A stretch of 51,854 bases of DNA from Elusimicrobiaceae bacterium (GCA_017961295.1 JAGCXL010000034.1:1-51854); one strand, 5' to 3'. Shown: positions 40,801-49,553, counted from the first letter of the stretch. The notes: generated from the letters alone by a model not told the origin. A program made the numbers and translations.

Positions 40801-43800
40801 CCACTCTTATCAATGATGGTACTTTGCTCAACGCAGGAACCATCAAAGCCAATGTAACCAACAACGGTAATTTGGCCAGTGATGCGGACGATATTGAAGG
40901 GAATATCGCCAACGAAGGTACGTATGCAATTACGGACGGCGATAACACCAACAATATTACCGGTGAGGGTGATTTACAGATCCTGGGCAAAACTGCTAAC
41001 AATGCAACCATTCACCAAGATACTATTACCATTAATACAGGTGCTACATTGGTAGCCGCAAATATGGGTAATATTACGACCTCTACGAAGATTGATAATG
41101 CCGGTGTTTTTGAAATGCAAGGCGGTACCAACAGTAACGTGATTGAGGGTGACTTCGGTGCATTAAAAGTAACTGGAGCAGTAACCAATACCTCTGGGGT
41201 AAACATCAAGCAAGATAATTTAGATATTGCCACGTTGGGTAGTTTGACGGCGGATGCGGATGACTTGAAAACCGTAAACGGTATTACCAACGCGGGTGCT
41301 TTGACTTTGGGGAACGGTACCACCGCTAATGCGATTAGCGGAAGCGGTAAGTTAACGATTGCTTCCGGTGCGGATGTGACCAACACAGGAAACATTGATC
41401 AAAAGTCCTTAACCAATAACGGGACCTTTACCTCTAAGGCCGACCTATTGGCCTTTGCCAACGGTATTGCTAACAGCAATACGTTGAACTTAACCGGTGG
41501 TACGAATAACAATGTCATTACGGACAATACGGGTACTACCAACTTTACCGGTGATGTTATCAACAACGGTGCCATTGAGCAAGCCGCTGTTACTAATGAT
41601 ACCGGCGTATTAACCAACAATGCCGCTATTGATGCTGCTTTTACCAATAATGGTGGGACGGTCAATAACGAAGCAGCCATTACCGGTGCCATTACCAATA
41701 CCGGCACGATTAACTCTACCGCAGACAACTTGAACGGTGCCGTAACAAACGACGGTACGTTGAACGTCGCCGGCGGTTTAGTAAAAGGTGACATCACCAC
41801 TACGGTGACGGACAGTACCATGAACATTACCGATAACTTGATCAACGATTATAGCATTGAACAAGCTACGGTGTATAACACTGCCCACTTTACCAACAGA
41901 GGTGCGATTACAGCTGACCTTGACAACGAAGGGATGATTGATAATACGGCTGCTATTGTGGGTAACATTACCAACCACAACAACGGTACGATCGACTCTT
42001 CCGCTGACTATTTGCAAGGGCCTATCGCCAACGATGGTACGCTTAATATCGCGGGCGGAACGATGCAAGATGTTGTTACGGGTTCCGGCGAAATGAACAT
42101 CATCGATGACTTGAACACCAATGACTTTACCATTGAACAAGGCAGTGTAACCAACGATGCGGTCTTAACTAATACTGCTGCTATTACCGCAACTACCATT
42201 ACCAATAACGGTACGATTAAGGGTAAAGCGGCTGATTTAATAGCCTCTGGCGGTATTACAAATGACGGAATTTTAGAATTTAATGCAGCCTCTACGGGCG
42301 TCAGCGCAATCAGCGGCGCCGGTAACGTAGAAGTAACGGCTAACACTACCTTGACGGGTAGTAATACCTATACGGGTACGACTTTGATTGACGGCGCTGA
42401 CTTAACGATTGCCGGTCAAAACAATATCGGCTCCGGGGATGTATTGTTCGCCAACAACGGCTTGTTAATCGCGGCAGGTTCGTTGAGTAACAACTTGCGC
42501 GGCAACGCTGCTACGGAAGATGTTCTCGTACAAAACGACGCTGCTTTAACCTTAAACGGTACGATTGGTTCCGCGGCTGATTTCCGTAAATCAGGTGCCG
42601 GAACTATGACCTTGGCTATGGCTTCCAACAACTACACAGGAAGTACCTATGTAGATGAAGGAACCTTAGTAGGAAATACGCAAAATATCAAAAATACTGT
42701 CAAAGGTGCTGCTGATACAACGGTTGAATTTACCGATACTACCGATGCGGTACTGAACGAAATTGACACTCTGGGCAATTTTGTCCAAAGTGGCAGTGCT
42801 GTTTTGAACATATCCGATAATGCCTTTAGCGCAAAACAAGCGGATATTAACGCCGGTACTTTTGCTGCTAACCGTGATGTAACGGTTACTACTGCGTTAA
42901 ACGTGAACGACGGTGCCACCTTGCGCGGTAACGGAAATATTTCCGGTACAGTAAATGTAAATAACGGCGGGACCATTGCCCCCGGCAATAGTATTGATAC
43001 GTTGACAATTACGGGGGATGTAAACTTCGCTTCCGGTAGTACAACGGCTATTGAAATTAATGAAACTCCTGCAAGTGATAAATTGGTCATTACAGGTAAT
43101 GCCAATATCGCTAGCGGAGCTAATTTAGCAGTATCCAACGAAAACGGAAGATACTTTGAATGGAAGTCGTTTGAAATCGTCGATGCCGGTAACGTGGCGG
43201 GCGAATTTACGTACGACGGTACTATTACCGACTACGATGCCAGCCGTATTGACGTAGAAGTAGATTACAGTGATCCGACAAAGGTCGTTTTATTGGCTAA
43301 ACGTAAAGCCACCGATTATACCGGAACGACCAGCTTATCGCGCAACCAAAGCGAAGTAGCTCGTGCGATAGATGCTGTTTCTACCGGTTATGAAGGTGAT
43401 ATTACCAATGCCTTGTTGCAATATGAACAATTGGGTGGCTTAAATCCGCAAGGGGTTACACTTATTAACGCGGCATCTACCTTGCAATCTGCCTTAGATG
43501 ATACGGACGGCGTGTTGTATGCCAATAGTGCGTTGACTCCGTTGTTTAATGCTAAGACGGCTCATGTATATGACCGTATTGCTAAACGCAATCCCTCGGC
43601 CGGCAAATGCTCTACCTGCCATGATAACGTGTGGGCGGAGTATTATAGCCAGTACGATAAAGTATATGCAGATGCCAATTCACCGCGCTTTACCAATAAC
43701 ATGACCGGTGTATTAGTAGGGTATGATCGTTCTTCCGATGAGGCACTCTTAGGTGTGTACGGCGGTGCCGGTAAGAGCGATTTGCGCCAACAAAACGATG

Positions 43801-44426
43801 CAATGGATATTGATGACGTATCCCTGGGTATTTACGGTGGATACAGACCGGGCAATTGGGTCCTCAAAGGAACCTTGTTCGGGGGTTATCAAACCTATCA
43901 TGGTAAACGTCGCATTGATTTCATGGCACGTAATGCGGAAGGTAAATATCATGGTTTGAATATGGCCTTAGATTTGGAAGGCGGTTATAACATCGCCGTC
44001 TATGACTGGCTCAACCTCAAACCTTTTGCCGGAGTATTGGGTAACTACACGCACTTAGAATCCTTTACGGAAACGGGTGCAGGTGCCCTTAACTTACACG
44101 TAGAAAGCAAAAACCAGTTCAACACACAAGCCCGTTTAGGGGTGCAGTTGGAAGGAAAAATCGGCAAGAGATTCAACTGGTACGGTTCTGCCGCTGTTAA
44201 ACAGTTCATCGGCGGTGATTATGCCAAACTGCATATGTCTTTGGACTTGCCCGGAACACGCATGGAAATTATCAGTGCTGAGCTGGGCCGCACCTACTTT
44301 AGCGGTCAAGTGGGCGTAAGTTATGCGCTTACCAACCACTGGACGGTCTTTGGTAACTTAGACACCGGTGTGAACAACAAGTCCGCTAACTGCTACGGTA
44401 ACGTAGGTTTAGCATATGCGTGGTAA
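37830..44426 (+). CDS. Giant repeat-containing type Va autotransporter
   Basis: A 2198-residue surface protein. The signal peptide covers about 1-34 (MAYLISCAMLVSNVSPAYA). The passenger is Asn/Thr/Gly-rich beta-helix: about 17 degenerate repeats at about 215-1500, then autotransporter-associated strand repeats (TGSNTYTGTTLIDGA, SNNYTGSTYVDEGTLVG) and a PGNS motif near 1715. A helical linker, then C1927-S-T-C-H1931, leads into the C-terminal barrel (about 1932-2198) ending in Trp. An in-frame TTG at 37794 precedes the signal; I use ATG 37830 with AAGGGAG upstream. Likely adhesin or surface layer; function unproven. No protease motif is seen. Confidence 0.9.
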   Translation: MNRKQGKSTLSKTMAYLISCAMLVSNVSPAYAASDITIDDFGSGSLHYISGYANTDYLYARDDGSASPSDYTQRFSNWVGDPFDDTLTMNGGALNTYGLTQNGALYANSGNITVNSGQLNIASGSYISDAANLSLLSGSLLVLTGGNVTINAGDSINSGANITAFDGNLSFTGGTHYIGSGSSIASNLNITDGTVEVANANSLQTDFSNAGNLTLAGGTQAHAISGTGNVAITGDVTNTGTISQTDLSNTSTFTNNGTVNANLTNAGVLKGTGNITTKTGASSNTDALSQTNLTNNGTFDNNGQITLAGSLTNNEAATFNTNAGLLASANGVSNAGILNFTGGTNTNVVTGDGTLNVTGDLENQESISQKDITVASGKVVTTNASNMTASDAITNDGIINYTAGTTANIINGNGRIDVTGYVTNSGDIDQTTVSNSGVFTNNGTVDAKLVNTNAIEGTGSITTKAGVSSNSGTIEQDSLTNNGTFDNNGHITLTGALTNNSTFNTHADLVSAAGGIDNQSALNITGGTNKNVITGGGTTSFTNNVTNSAAITQALVNNSGNLTNNALITADVVNSGTLTSNGANINGAIGNTGSYVITDGNNANDIIGAGGTTSILGDTTNTGTIMQESLKIANSGSFTTDAESVVASVTNDGRLTWNAGAANENVINGSGQLDITGGDIVNSASIKQNKIKIAGGSLTSDADLLASTNGITNNVADGLTLTGGTNSNVIDGTGSMSISGDVTNQAAIGQDSITVSNGTLTTAADLLTAANGITNNSAISFTGGDNNNEITGTGTTLIDGTVQNLADVYTKVQVNTGAHYGTATDVQAQIDNRGTTDLIDVDILAGGKISGTGTTNILGDTVNNNSISQSALNIAAGGSLTTNSQSVEAAVTNDGNLIWNAGNSNDNVISGSGALNIAGGNITNNAAISQGSISITGGSLTSNADLLASVAGITNDTALTLNGGTNTNDITGTGALTTQGEVTNQAAIDQTTLINDGTLLNAGTIKANVTNNGNLASDADDIEGNIANEGTYAITDGDNTNNITGEGDLQILGKTANNATIHQDTITINTGATLVAANMGNITTSTKIDNAGVFEMQGGTNSNVIEGDFGALKVTGAVTNTSGVNIKQDNLDIATLGSLTADADDLKTVNGITNAGALTLGNGTTANAISGSGKLTIASGADVTNTGNIDQKSLTNNGTFTSKADLLAFANGIANSNTLNLTGGTNNNVITDNTGTTNFTGDVINNGAIEQAAVTNDTGVLTNNAAIDAAFTNNGGTVNNEAAITGAITNTGTINSTADNLNGAVTNDGTLNVAGGLVKGDITTTVTDSTMNITDNLINDYSIEQATVYNTAHFTNRGAITADLDNEGMIDNTAAIVGNITNHNNGTIDSSADYLQGPIANDGTLNIAGGTMQDVVTGSGEMNIIDDLNTNDFTIEQGSVTNDAVLTNTAAITATTITNNGTIKGKAADLIASGGITNDGILEFNAASTGVSAISGAGNVEVTANTTLTGSNTYTGTTLIDGADLTIAGQNNIGSGDVLFANNGLLIAAGSLSNNLRGNAATEDVLVQNDAALTLNGTIGSAADFRKSGAGTMTLAMASNNYTGSTYVDEGTLVGNTQNIKNTVKGAADTTVEFTDTTDAVLNEIDTLGNFVQSGSAVLNISDNAFSAKQADINAGTFAANRDVTVTTALNVNDGATLRGNGNISGTVNVNNGGTIAPGNSIDTLTITGDVNFASGSTTAIEINETPASDKLVITGNANIASGANLAVSNENGRYFEWKSFEIVDAGNVAGEFTYDGTITDYDASRIDVEVDYSDPTKVVLLAKRKATDYTGTTSLSRNQSEVARAIDAVSTGYEGDITNALLQYEQLGGLNPQGVTLINAASTLQSALDDTDGVLYANSALTPLFNAKTAHVYDRIAKRNPSAGKCSTCHDNVWAEYYSQYDKVYADANSPRFTNNMTGVLVGYDRSSDEALLGVYGGAGKSDLRQQNDAMDIDDVSLGIYGGYRPGNWVLKGTLFGGYQTYHGKRRIDFMARNAEGKYHGLNMALDLEGGYNIAVYDWLNLKPFAGVLGNYTHLESFTETGAGALNLHVESKNQFNTQARLGVQLEGKIGKRFNWYGSAAVKQFIGGDYAKLHMSLDLPGTRMEIISAELGRTYFSGQVGVSYALTNHWTVFGNLDTGVNNKSANCYGNVGLAYAW
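38476..42330 (+). repeat. About 17 degenerate protein-coding repeats in the autotransporter passenger
   Basis: Units of roughly 60-80 residues share the core G-G-T-N-x-N-x-I-x-G-x-G-x-L-x-I-x-G-D-V-T-N-x3-I-x-Q, often followed by LTNNGTF or ADLLASANGITN. The repeats are strong at protein level but diverged in DNA, so they are old rather than freshly expanded, apart from some closer pairs such as the units at about 38710 and 39270 (NNGTFDNNGxIT). Confidence 0.8.
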
Positions 44427-44444
44427 GTTAGGAGTTAGAGAGCT

Positions 44445-44921
44445 ATGAAAAAAATTATAGTATTATTGGGGTCCGTCTTGGTGGCAGGTTGTTTTATCTG
44501 CCACAAGACGCAGCCGCAAAAGAAACCTGAGGTACAGCGTATTGTGGAACAACGTGTTCCGGTGCCTGAAGAAAAGGTCATTACTCGTCATTCCATTGTA
44601 GAGGCCGCGAATTTCAATTTTAATAGTAGTGAAATTCGCTCTGATATGAATAAAATGGACGAGTTGGAAAAAGATATCAAAGCCAATCCCGATGCCATTA
44701 TTTTGGTAGAAGGGCATACGGATAATATCGGTACGGAAGAATACAACAAAGAACTTTCTTTTGACCGTGCCAAAGCCGTAGCCGCTGTGTTGGCTAAACA
44801 GGGATATCCCAACCAAATTCGGGTTTATGGAGCGGGGAGTTCTAATCCCATTGCTTCTAACGAGACTGCAGCCGGTCGTGCGCAAAATCGCCGGGTAGAT
44901 GTAGTCTTGGTACGCGAATAA
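44445..44921 (+). CDS. OmpA/Pal-like peptidoglycan-binding lipoprotein
   Basis: A 158-residue lipoprotein with lipobox LVAGC (acylated C16, followed by Phe, so outer-membrane directed). Residues about 50-158 form an OmpA C-terminal domain: FNFNSSEI, VEGHTDNIGTEEYNKELSFDRAKAV and AGRAQNRRVDVVL include the diaminopimelate-contacting Asp/Arg. It starts 18 bp after the autotransporter and before a terminator, so the two are probably co-transcribed. It may anchor the outer membrane near the autotransporter. Confidence 0.88.
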   Translation: MKKIIVLLGSVLVAGCFICHKTQPQKKPEVQRIVEQRVPVPEEKVITRHSIVEAANFNFNSSEIRSDMNKMDELEKDIKANPDAIILVEGHTDNIGTEEYNKELSFDRAKAVAAVLAKQGYPNQIRVYGAGSSNPIASNETAAGRAQNRRVDVVLVRE

Positions 44922-44937
44922 CTTAGAGTTGCGATTA

Positions 44938-44974
44938 AAAGGGCCCTTTGAGTGTTCATCAAAGGGCCCTTTGC
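44938..44974 (+). terminator. Strong terminator after the OmpA-like lipoprotein gene
   Basis: AAAGGGCCCTTTGA (44938-44951) pairs with TCAAAGGGCCCTTT (44959-44972), 14 perfect bp, with a 7-nt loop. The 3' T run is short, but stem strength makes termination likely. Confidence 0.8.
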
Positions 44975-45012
44975 ATTTAAACCGTTGCTATACGACAGAT
45001 TACATTAAAAAA

Positions 45013-45086
45013 CGTCCCGTACGAGATTCGAACTCGTGATCTCCGCCTTGAGAGGGCGGCGTCCTGGACCACTAGACGAACGGGAC
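45013..45086 (-). tRNA. tRNA-Glu (CTC)
   Basis: A minus-strand cloverleaf. Acceptor GTCCCGT/ACGGGAC, anticodon stem CCGCC/GGCGG with loop CTCTCAA (anticodon CTC), T arm ACGAG/CTCGT with loop TTCGAAT, discriminator G. CCA is not encoded and a T6 run follows directly. Confidence 0.94.
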
Positions 45087-45133
45087 ATTATCCATATTTT
45101 AGCAAATTATAGGCTTGCCGTACAAAACTGCAA

Positions 45134-45562
45134 TTAAGGCATGATATATTCCCGCCAATCTTGACTATTGATAAGTAATTGTTTGGCGATAGCGGGCTGG
45201 CCGGGGGTATAGGAGTAAACGACCTCAAATTTAAGGGTTTCATTGTTGCGTTTGCGGAACAAATTGTCTAACCGTTTGGCGTCCGTTTCCGGGATATAAA
45301 AACGGCATTGGCGGCCCCAACGGGCTTTTTTGCAAAAATTTTCACGGAGGCATTTTCCCCCGGGGAATTGTGTACAATCGGCTTGTGCCCAGTCAATTTC
45401 ATATTGAATATAGTGGCCGGAAAGCAAGTCGCGCGGGTCATAACCTGTTACGGGGACTGTTATTTCAAGGCCGTGGGAACGTTGCCAGGTTAAGTGAAGA
45501 GTCCAAGCGAGCAAGCAAAGAAAGGGAATCGCAAAGGAAAGGGCTAAAAGCTTGTTCTTCAT
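45134..45562 (-). CDS. GDYXXLXY-domain protein
   Basis: A 142-residue protein with one N-terminal membrane helix (about 5-25) and a periplasmic domain. TVPVTGYDPRDLLSGHYIQY is the family signature (here GHYIQY in place of GDYxxLxY), and FYIPETDAKRLDNLFRK follows. Such proteins sit beside DUF2157 membrane proteins in many bacteria, as here with a 4-bp overlap. Three or four cysteines (DCTQFPGGKC, FCKKARWGRQC) are likely disulfide-bonded. Function unknown. Confidence 0.78.
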   Translation of the reverse strand: MKNKLLALSFAIPFLCLLAWTLHLTWQRSHGLEITVPVTGYDPRDLLSGHYIQYEIDWAQADCTQFPGGKCLRENFCKKARWGRQCRFYIPETDAKRLDNLFRKRNNETLKFEVVYSYTPGQPAIAKQLLINSQDWREYIMP

Positions 45563-46530
45563 TTAAAGGCCTCCATATTTTTGACATAGCGGGAGGTGCG
45601 CCTAAAAAGGTAAATCAGTCCTAAAATGCCAAGCCCTCCTAAAATAAAACCGATGCCGGACATGAATAAATTGCCAAAGGCACTGGCAAAGAGAACAAAT
45701 AGATAAATTTCCAACAAGATAGCATTGCGGCGGAAGGAAACAAGATTTTGTGTGCGTACCGCTAAAAATAAGCGAAGGGCAAAAAAAGCAAATACAATTA
45801 AATTAGCCGGTAAGGTTGTGTAGAGCGTAATACGTCCCAAAGTTCCCCAACGCAAACCGATAAACCAAATGCAGAAATAGGTCAGCCATAAAGTTAGTTT
45901 TTCAAAAGCCTGGGGCAACAATGTGTAGGGATGCAGCGTTTCGTCTAATTTCTTACCCGCGTAACTAAGTAAATACAAAACTACTACCGCAGCCAGAGTA
46001 CTACTATTTAGATGACGAAATAGTTGATCTAATAGGTTTTCCAACCATCTAAAGTTAAAGGAGCTAATGAGTAAACATAGCCACCCTAAGTTAAAAAATA
46101 AGGCGCGGCTTACGATTACAAAGGGGATTGCCAGTAGTGCCCAAAATAAGGCAAACGAACTCCAACCTCCCTCTAAATTAAATACTTGGCCGATCAAACC
46201 GATAGTGCCGCCAATCATCAAAAAGGACAAAATGGCAAATAATTCCGTAAGCCCCTTTTTTTGATGAGTAATGCACCAAAACGTGGTATAAAAAAGGCCC
46301 CCCAACAGCAAGAAATCGCCGATTATTTTGAAAGTACTTCCCAGGGCTTTCCAGTTGGCGGCTATCAAAAGACAAATGCCCAGCCCAATAAGTAAGCCAG
46401 CAACGATAAAGGCCCCACGCCAAAAAGTATGACCGGAACGTTGGCGTTCAAAAGCTAAAATTTGATCGCACTGTGCTTGGGTAATAAAATTTTGTTCTTT
46501 CCAACGTGCTAGTTTGGTGGCGAGTGACAT
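45559..46530 (-). CDS. DUF2157 family membrane protein
   Basis: A 323-residue protein. A soluble N-terminus (LATKLARWKEQNFITQAQCD) leads into GLLIGLGICLLIAANWKALG, the DUF2157 signature, and about nine further membrane segments. The family is widespread and uncharacterised. It is first in a two-gene minus-strand operon with the GDYXXLXY gene. A TATAAT lies 17 nt before the ATG and GAGG before the start. Confidence 0.82.
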   Translation of the reverse strand: MSLATKLARWKEQNFITQAQCDQILAFERQRSGHTFWRGAFIVAGLLIGLGICLLIAANWKALGSTFKIIGDFLLLGGLFYTTFWCITHQKKGLTELFAILSFLMIGGTIGLIGQVFNLEGGWSSFALFWALLAIPFVIVSRALFFNLGWLCLLISSFNFRWLENLLDQLFRHLNSSTLAAVVVLYLLSYAGKKLDETLHPYTLLPQAFEKLTLWLTYFCIWFIGLRWGTLGRITLYTTLPANLIVFAFFALRLFLAVRTQNLVSFRRNAILLEIYLFVLFASAFGNLFMSGIGFILGGLGILGLIYLFRRTSRYVKNMEAFK

Positions 46531-46583
46531 ATAAACCTCTTTTTCAAATTATATAAAATTTCCAATTTAGCGTAGAAAGTTTG

Positions 46584-46623
46584 AAAATGCTAAAATATCT
46601 TTATAGACTTTTAGCATTTTTTT
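46584..46623 (+). other. Hairpin with T tract in the ychF upstream region
   Basis: AAAATGCTAAAA (46584-46595) and TTTTAGCATTTT (46609-46620), 12 bp, 13-nt loop, T continuing to 46623. It looks like a weak intrinsic terminator but lies between divergent genes, 21 bp before ychF, so it may be a leader attenuator or part of the promoter region. Confidence 0.5.
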
Positions 46624-46644
46624 GTCGTCCCAGGAGTTTTGATT

Positions 46645-47718
46645 ATGGAAATTGGTATTGTAGGCCTGCCCAACGTAGGCAAATCCACCCTTTTTAATGC
46701 ATTAACGTGTGCCGGAGCAGAGGCCAGTAACTATCCCTTTTGCACCATTGAGCCTAACGTGGGGATTGTGGCTATTCCCGATAAACGGTTAGATAAGCTG
46801 TTTGAAATGTTTAAACCGCCCAAGAAAACCGCCGCCTTTATTAAATTTGTGGATATTGCCGGGATTGTAAAGGGGGCCAGTCAGGGGGAAGGATTAGGCA
46901 ACAAATTTTTAGCCAATATCCGCGAAGTAGATGCCATTATCCACGTGGTGCGCTTGTTTGAGGACGAAAACGTGACCCACGTGATGAACTCGGTAGACCC
47001 GCTGCGCGACATTGAGGTTATCAATACAGAGCTTATGCTGGCGGACCTGGAAAGTGCCACCAAAATTTGCGAACGTTTGGCGTCTAACGCCAAATCGGGC
47101 AAGAAAGATGCCGTCGCCGCGTGGGAACGCATGAAGGAGATTAAAGTTGCGCTGGAAAACGGCAAGCCGGTGTCTTCACTCGGTTTAGAGCCCGAAGAAC
47201 TCAAAGAATATCAGTTTTTAACGTCTAAACCCGTACTTTACGTGGGCAATAACAGCGAAAAACGCAACGAGCAAAACGCCGCCAAAGTAGCCGCATACGC
47301 CAAAGAAAACGGAGCCGGATTTGTGGAACTTTCCGTCAAGTTTGAGGCCGATATTGCCGAGTTTAGCGAAGAAGAAAAGAAGGCCTTTTTAGCCGAAACC
47401 GGTAACGAATATACCGGCCTTGAAAAAGTAGTGCGCGAAGGCATGAAACTACTTAATCTGTGCACCTACTTTACTGCCGGGCCGGAGGTAGAAGTGCGCA
47501 GTTGGCTCATCCCGGTGGGGTGCACCGCGCCGCAAGCCGCCGGTAAAATTAATAGTGATTTTGAAAAAGCTTTTATCCGCGCCGACGTCTATACATATGA
47601 CGATTTGGAAAAATACGGGTCCGAAAAAGCTTTGCGCGAACACGGTTTAATCCGCAGCGAAGGCAAAGATTATATTGTTAAGGATGGCGACGTTTGCCTG
47701 TTTAAAATCAATGCCTAA
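46645..47718 (+). CDS. ychF: Ribosome-binding ATPase YchF (Obg family)
   Basis: A 357-residue ATPase. The P-loop is [10 protein letters not shown]3 is [11 protein letters not shown] and the specificity motif is NNSEK (NxxE, which makes the family prefer ATP). The C-terminal TGS-like domain ends [15 protein letters not shown]. It binds ribosomes and takes part in stress and translation control in other bacteria. Start at ATG 46645 with CAGGAG 8 nt upstream; a TTG two codons earlier is in frame but poorly placed. Confidence 0.95.
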   Translation: MEIGIVGLPNVGKSTLFNALTCAGAEASNYPFCTIEPNVGIVAIPDKRLDKLFEMFKPPKKTAAFIKFVDIAGIVKGASQGEGLGNKFLANIREVDAIIHVVRLFEDENVTHVMNSVDPLRDIEVINTELMLADLESATKICERLASNAKSGKKDAVAAWERMKEIKVALENGKPVSSLGLEPEELKEYQFLTSKPVLYVGNNSEKRNEQNAAKVAAYAKENGAGFVELSVKFEADIAEFSEEEKKAFLAETGNEYTGLEKVVREGMKLLNLCTYFTAGPEVEVRSWLIPVGCTAPQAAGKINSDFEKAFIRADVYTYDDLEKYGSEKALREHGLIRSEGKDYIVKDGDVCLFKINA

Positions 47719-48931
47719 CCTTACCTGTAAACATTTCGGCACGTGCGGCGGCTGCACGCTCTTAAACCTGTCCTATGATGAACAGGTGCAAAAAAAGTGT
47801 GCCCGCCTGCAAGATATTTTAAAAGATTTTTGGCAACAAGAAATCCCCGTTACCGTAACGGATGACCCTATTTATTTCCGTAATAAAGTGGAGCTCGGTT
47901 TTTGCCACCAAGTCAAATGGCGCGAAGATTACGATAAAAAAGACCCTGCCAATAAAACGCGTCCCTTAGAATTTGAACAATGCGTAGGTTTTAAGCTCAA
48001 AGGCCGTTGGGACCGCGCCGTAGATTTGCAAGAGTGCTGGCTCTTTAGTGAAAAATTAGTACCGCTTGTGGCCGCTATCCGCGCGTGGGCACAAAAAGAA
48101 AATTTGCCGTATTACGACCAACGCAAACACACCGGCATTTTGCGCCACCTCATGGTGCGCGAAGGCAAAAACACCGGCGAGCAAATTGTAGTACTGTTTG
48201 TGACGGACGATTTTAACGAAAAAACGTTTGTAGCCGCGGTAGAAAGTGTACTGCCGGGTGCCCATATTATGGCCGCTGTTAATAACGGTCTGGCCGATAC
48301 CGCCGAGCCGGAAAGTTTACGCGTTTTAAAGGGCAAGGACCATATTTTTGAGAAAATTTTGCTTAGCGGCGCGGACGGAAAAATTGAGCGCGAAGTAGTT
48401 TTTAAACTCTCGCCGCAATCGTTCTTTCAAACTAATACCAAAACAGCGCAAAAGATGTATAGCCGCGTGCGCAGTGTGGTCAAGCAAATTGCACCGAAAA
48501 AAATTTATGATTTATATGGCGGCGCGGGTAGTTTTTCACTCTCGTGCGCCGATTTGTGCGAAAAAAGTATTTGCGTGGAGTCGGTGGCCCCGGCTATTTA
48601 TAACGGCATTGAAAACGCCAAACTAAACGGGGTAAAAAACGTGCAGTTTTTCTGCACGCGCGTGGAAGATTTTGTGCGCCAGCAACCGATAGAAAAAAAA
48701 GACGCGCTTATCATTTTGGACCCGCCGCGCGGCGGGATGCACCCGCGTGCGTGCACGGCCGTGGCCGAAAGTGGTGTGGAAAATGTGCTGTATATTTCGT
48801 GCAATCCGGTTACGCTGGCAACGGATTTAAAAACACTCACAGAGCATTATGATATTTTGCACGTGGAAGCGTTTGATTTCTTTCCGCACAGCGAACACAT
48901 TGAAACATTCGTGCAGTTAAAACTAAAGTAA
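47711..48931 (+). CDS. 23S rRNA (uracil-5)-methyltransferase, RlmC/RlmD family
   Basis: A 406-residue RumA-type SAM-dependent methyltransferase. C6, C12 and C15 (CKHFGTCGGC) plus a later Cys (QCVGFK) fit the [4Fe-4S] site. Motif IV is DPPRGGMHPRA and YISCNPVTLATDL has the catalytic cysteine. There is no N-terminal TRAM domain, as in RlmC. The target uridine (747 or 1939) cannot be decided. The ATG overlaps the ychF stop by 8 bp; an earlier in-frame start lies wholly inside ychF. Confidence 0.87.
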   Translation: MPNLTCKHFGTCGGCTLLNLSYDEQVQKKCARLQDILKDFWQQEIPVTVTDDPIYFRNKVELGFCHQVKWREDYDKKDPANKTRPLEFEQCVGFKLKGRWDRAVDLQECWLFSEKLVPLVAAIRAWAQKENLPYYDQRKHTGILRHLMVREGKNTGEQIVVLFVTDDFNEKTFVAAVESVLPGAHIMAAVNNGLADTAEPESLRVLKGKDHIFEKILLSGADGKIEREVVFKLSPQSFFQTNTKTAQKMYSRVRSVVKQIAPKKIYDLYGGAGSFSLSCADLCEKSICVESVAPAIYNGIENAKLNGVKNVQFFCTRVEDFVRQQPIEKKDALIILDPPRGGMHPRACTAVAESGVENVLYISCNPVTLATDLKTLTEHYDILHVEAFDFFPHSEHIETFVQLKLK

Positions 48932-48945
48932 AAGGAGAATAACTT

Positions 48946-49551
48946 ATGCAAAAACCTAGTTTTTGGCGGTTGTTTGGGGCGTATGTAATAGATTTTTTTA
49001 TACTAATTGCTGCACAAGGTATTTACATGTGTATAATCATAGACAGTACTATGCGTGGCTCTTATCATTGGCATGATAGTAACGGAATTGGACATACTAC
49101 TTGGGACGAACCTATATTCCCGTGGCTTGCCTCTTTTTTGGAACATGTTCCATTTGTTGTTCTTTACTTCCTTATTCCTCTTTTAATTGGATATTGCTAT
49201 TTTGTAATATCAGAAAGTTTGAAGGGAAAAACATTTGGTAAAAAAATATTTCGTTTAAAATCATTGTATTTTGATGGGCAACAGGCATCTTGGTGTAGAA
49301 TATTGGTAGCGTATTTTATAGATTTATTTTTATCTTTTGGAATTTGTGCTATTTTGCTTTTGTTATGGAGGTGTATACCCATACAGTTAGTTTTCCGTAT
49401 TCGGCTTTTGTTGATTCCACTCTTATTAAGTTGGATAGTGTTCCCTTCACTTTATTTCTCTATTTGTGAATCCCGTTGGGGTAAAACTTTAGGTAAAAAG
49501 CTCATGGGGTTGCAAGTCGTGCAAGATGTACCCGCTAACAAAAATGAATAA
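48946..49551 (+). CDS. RDD family membrane protein with duplicated motif
   Basis: A 201-residue membrane protein with about four or five helices. FWRLFGAYVIDFFIL is the RDD hallmark, with Arg and Asp in helix 1, and ESLKGKTFGKKIFRLKSL the conserved loop. Both recur: WCRILVAYFIDLFLS and ESRWGKTLGKKLMGLQVV at the C-terminus. Substrate unknown; some family members affect Na+/H+ exchange. AAGGAG precedes ATG and the helicase gene follows by 2 bp. Base use is AT-richer than in its neighbours, hinting at later insertion. Confidence 0.78.
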   Translation: MQKPSFWRLFGAYVIDFFILIAAQGIYMCIIIDSTMRGSYHWHDSNGIGHTTWDEPIFPWLASFLEHVPFVVLYFLIPLLIGYCYFVISESLKGKTFGKKIFRLKSLYFDGQQASWCRILVAYFIDLFLSFGICAILLLLWRCIPIQLVFRIRLLLIPLLLSWIVFPSLYFSICESRWGKTLGKKLMGLQVVQDVPANKNE

Positions 49552-49553
49552 CC

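Noticed and set aside
38476-42330. Possible CRISPR or DNA tandem-repeat array
   Set aside because: Repeat units are diverged at DNA level, of unequal length and lie in one long reading frame; they are protein repeats.
38357-43138. Chain of long minus-strand open frames (100-180 codons each) opposite the autotransporter
   Set aside because: Their Val/Pro/Leu/Ser-rich sequences are what the reverse of Asn/Thr/Gly repeat codons gives. They have no consistent ribosome binding sites and mirror the repeat pattern.
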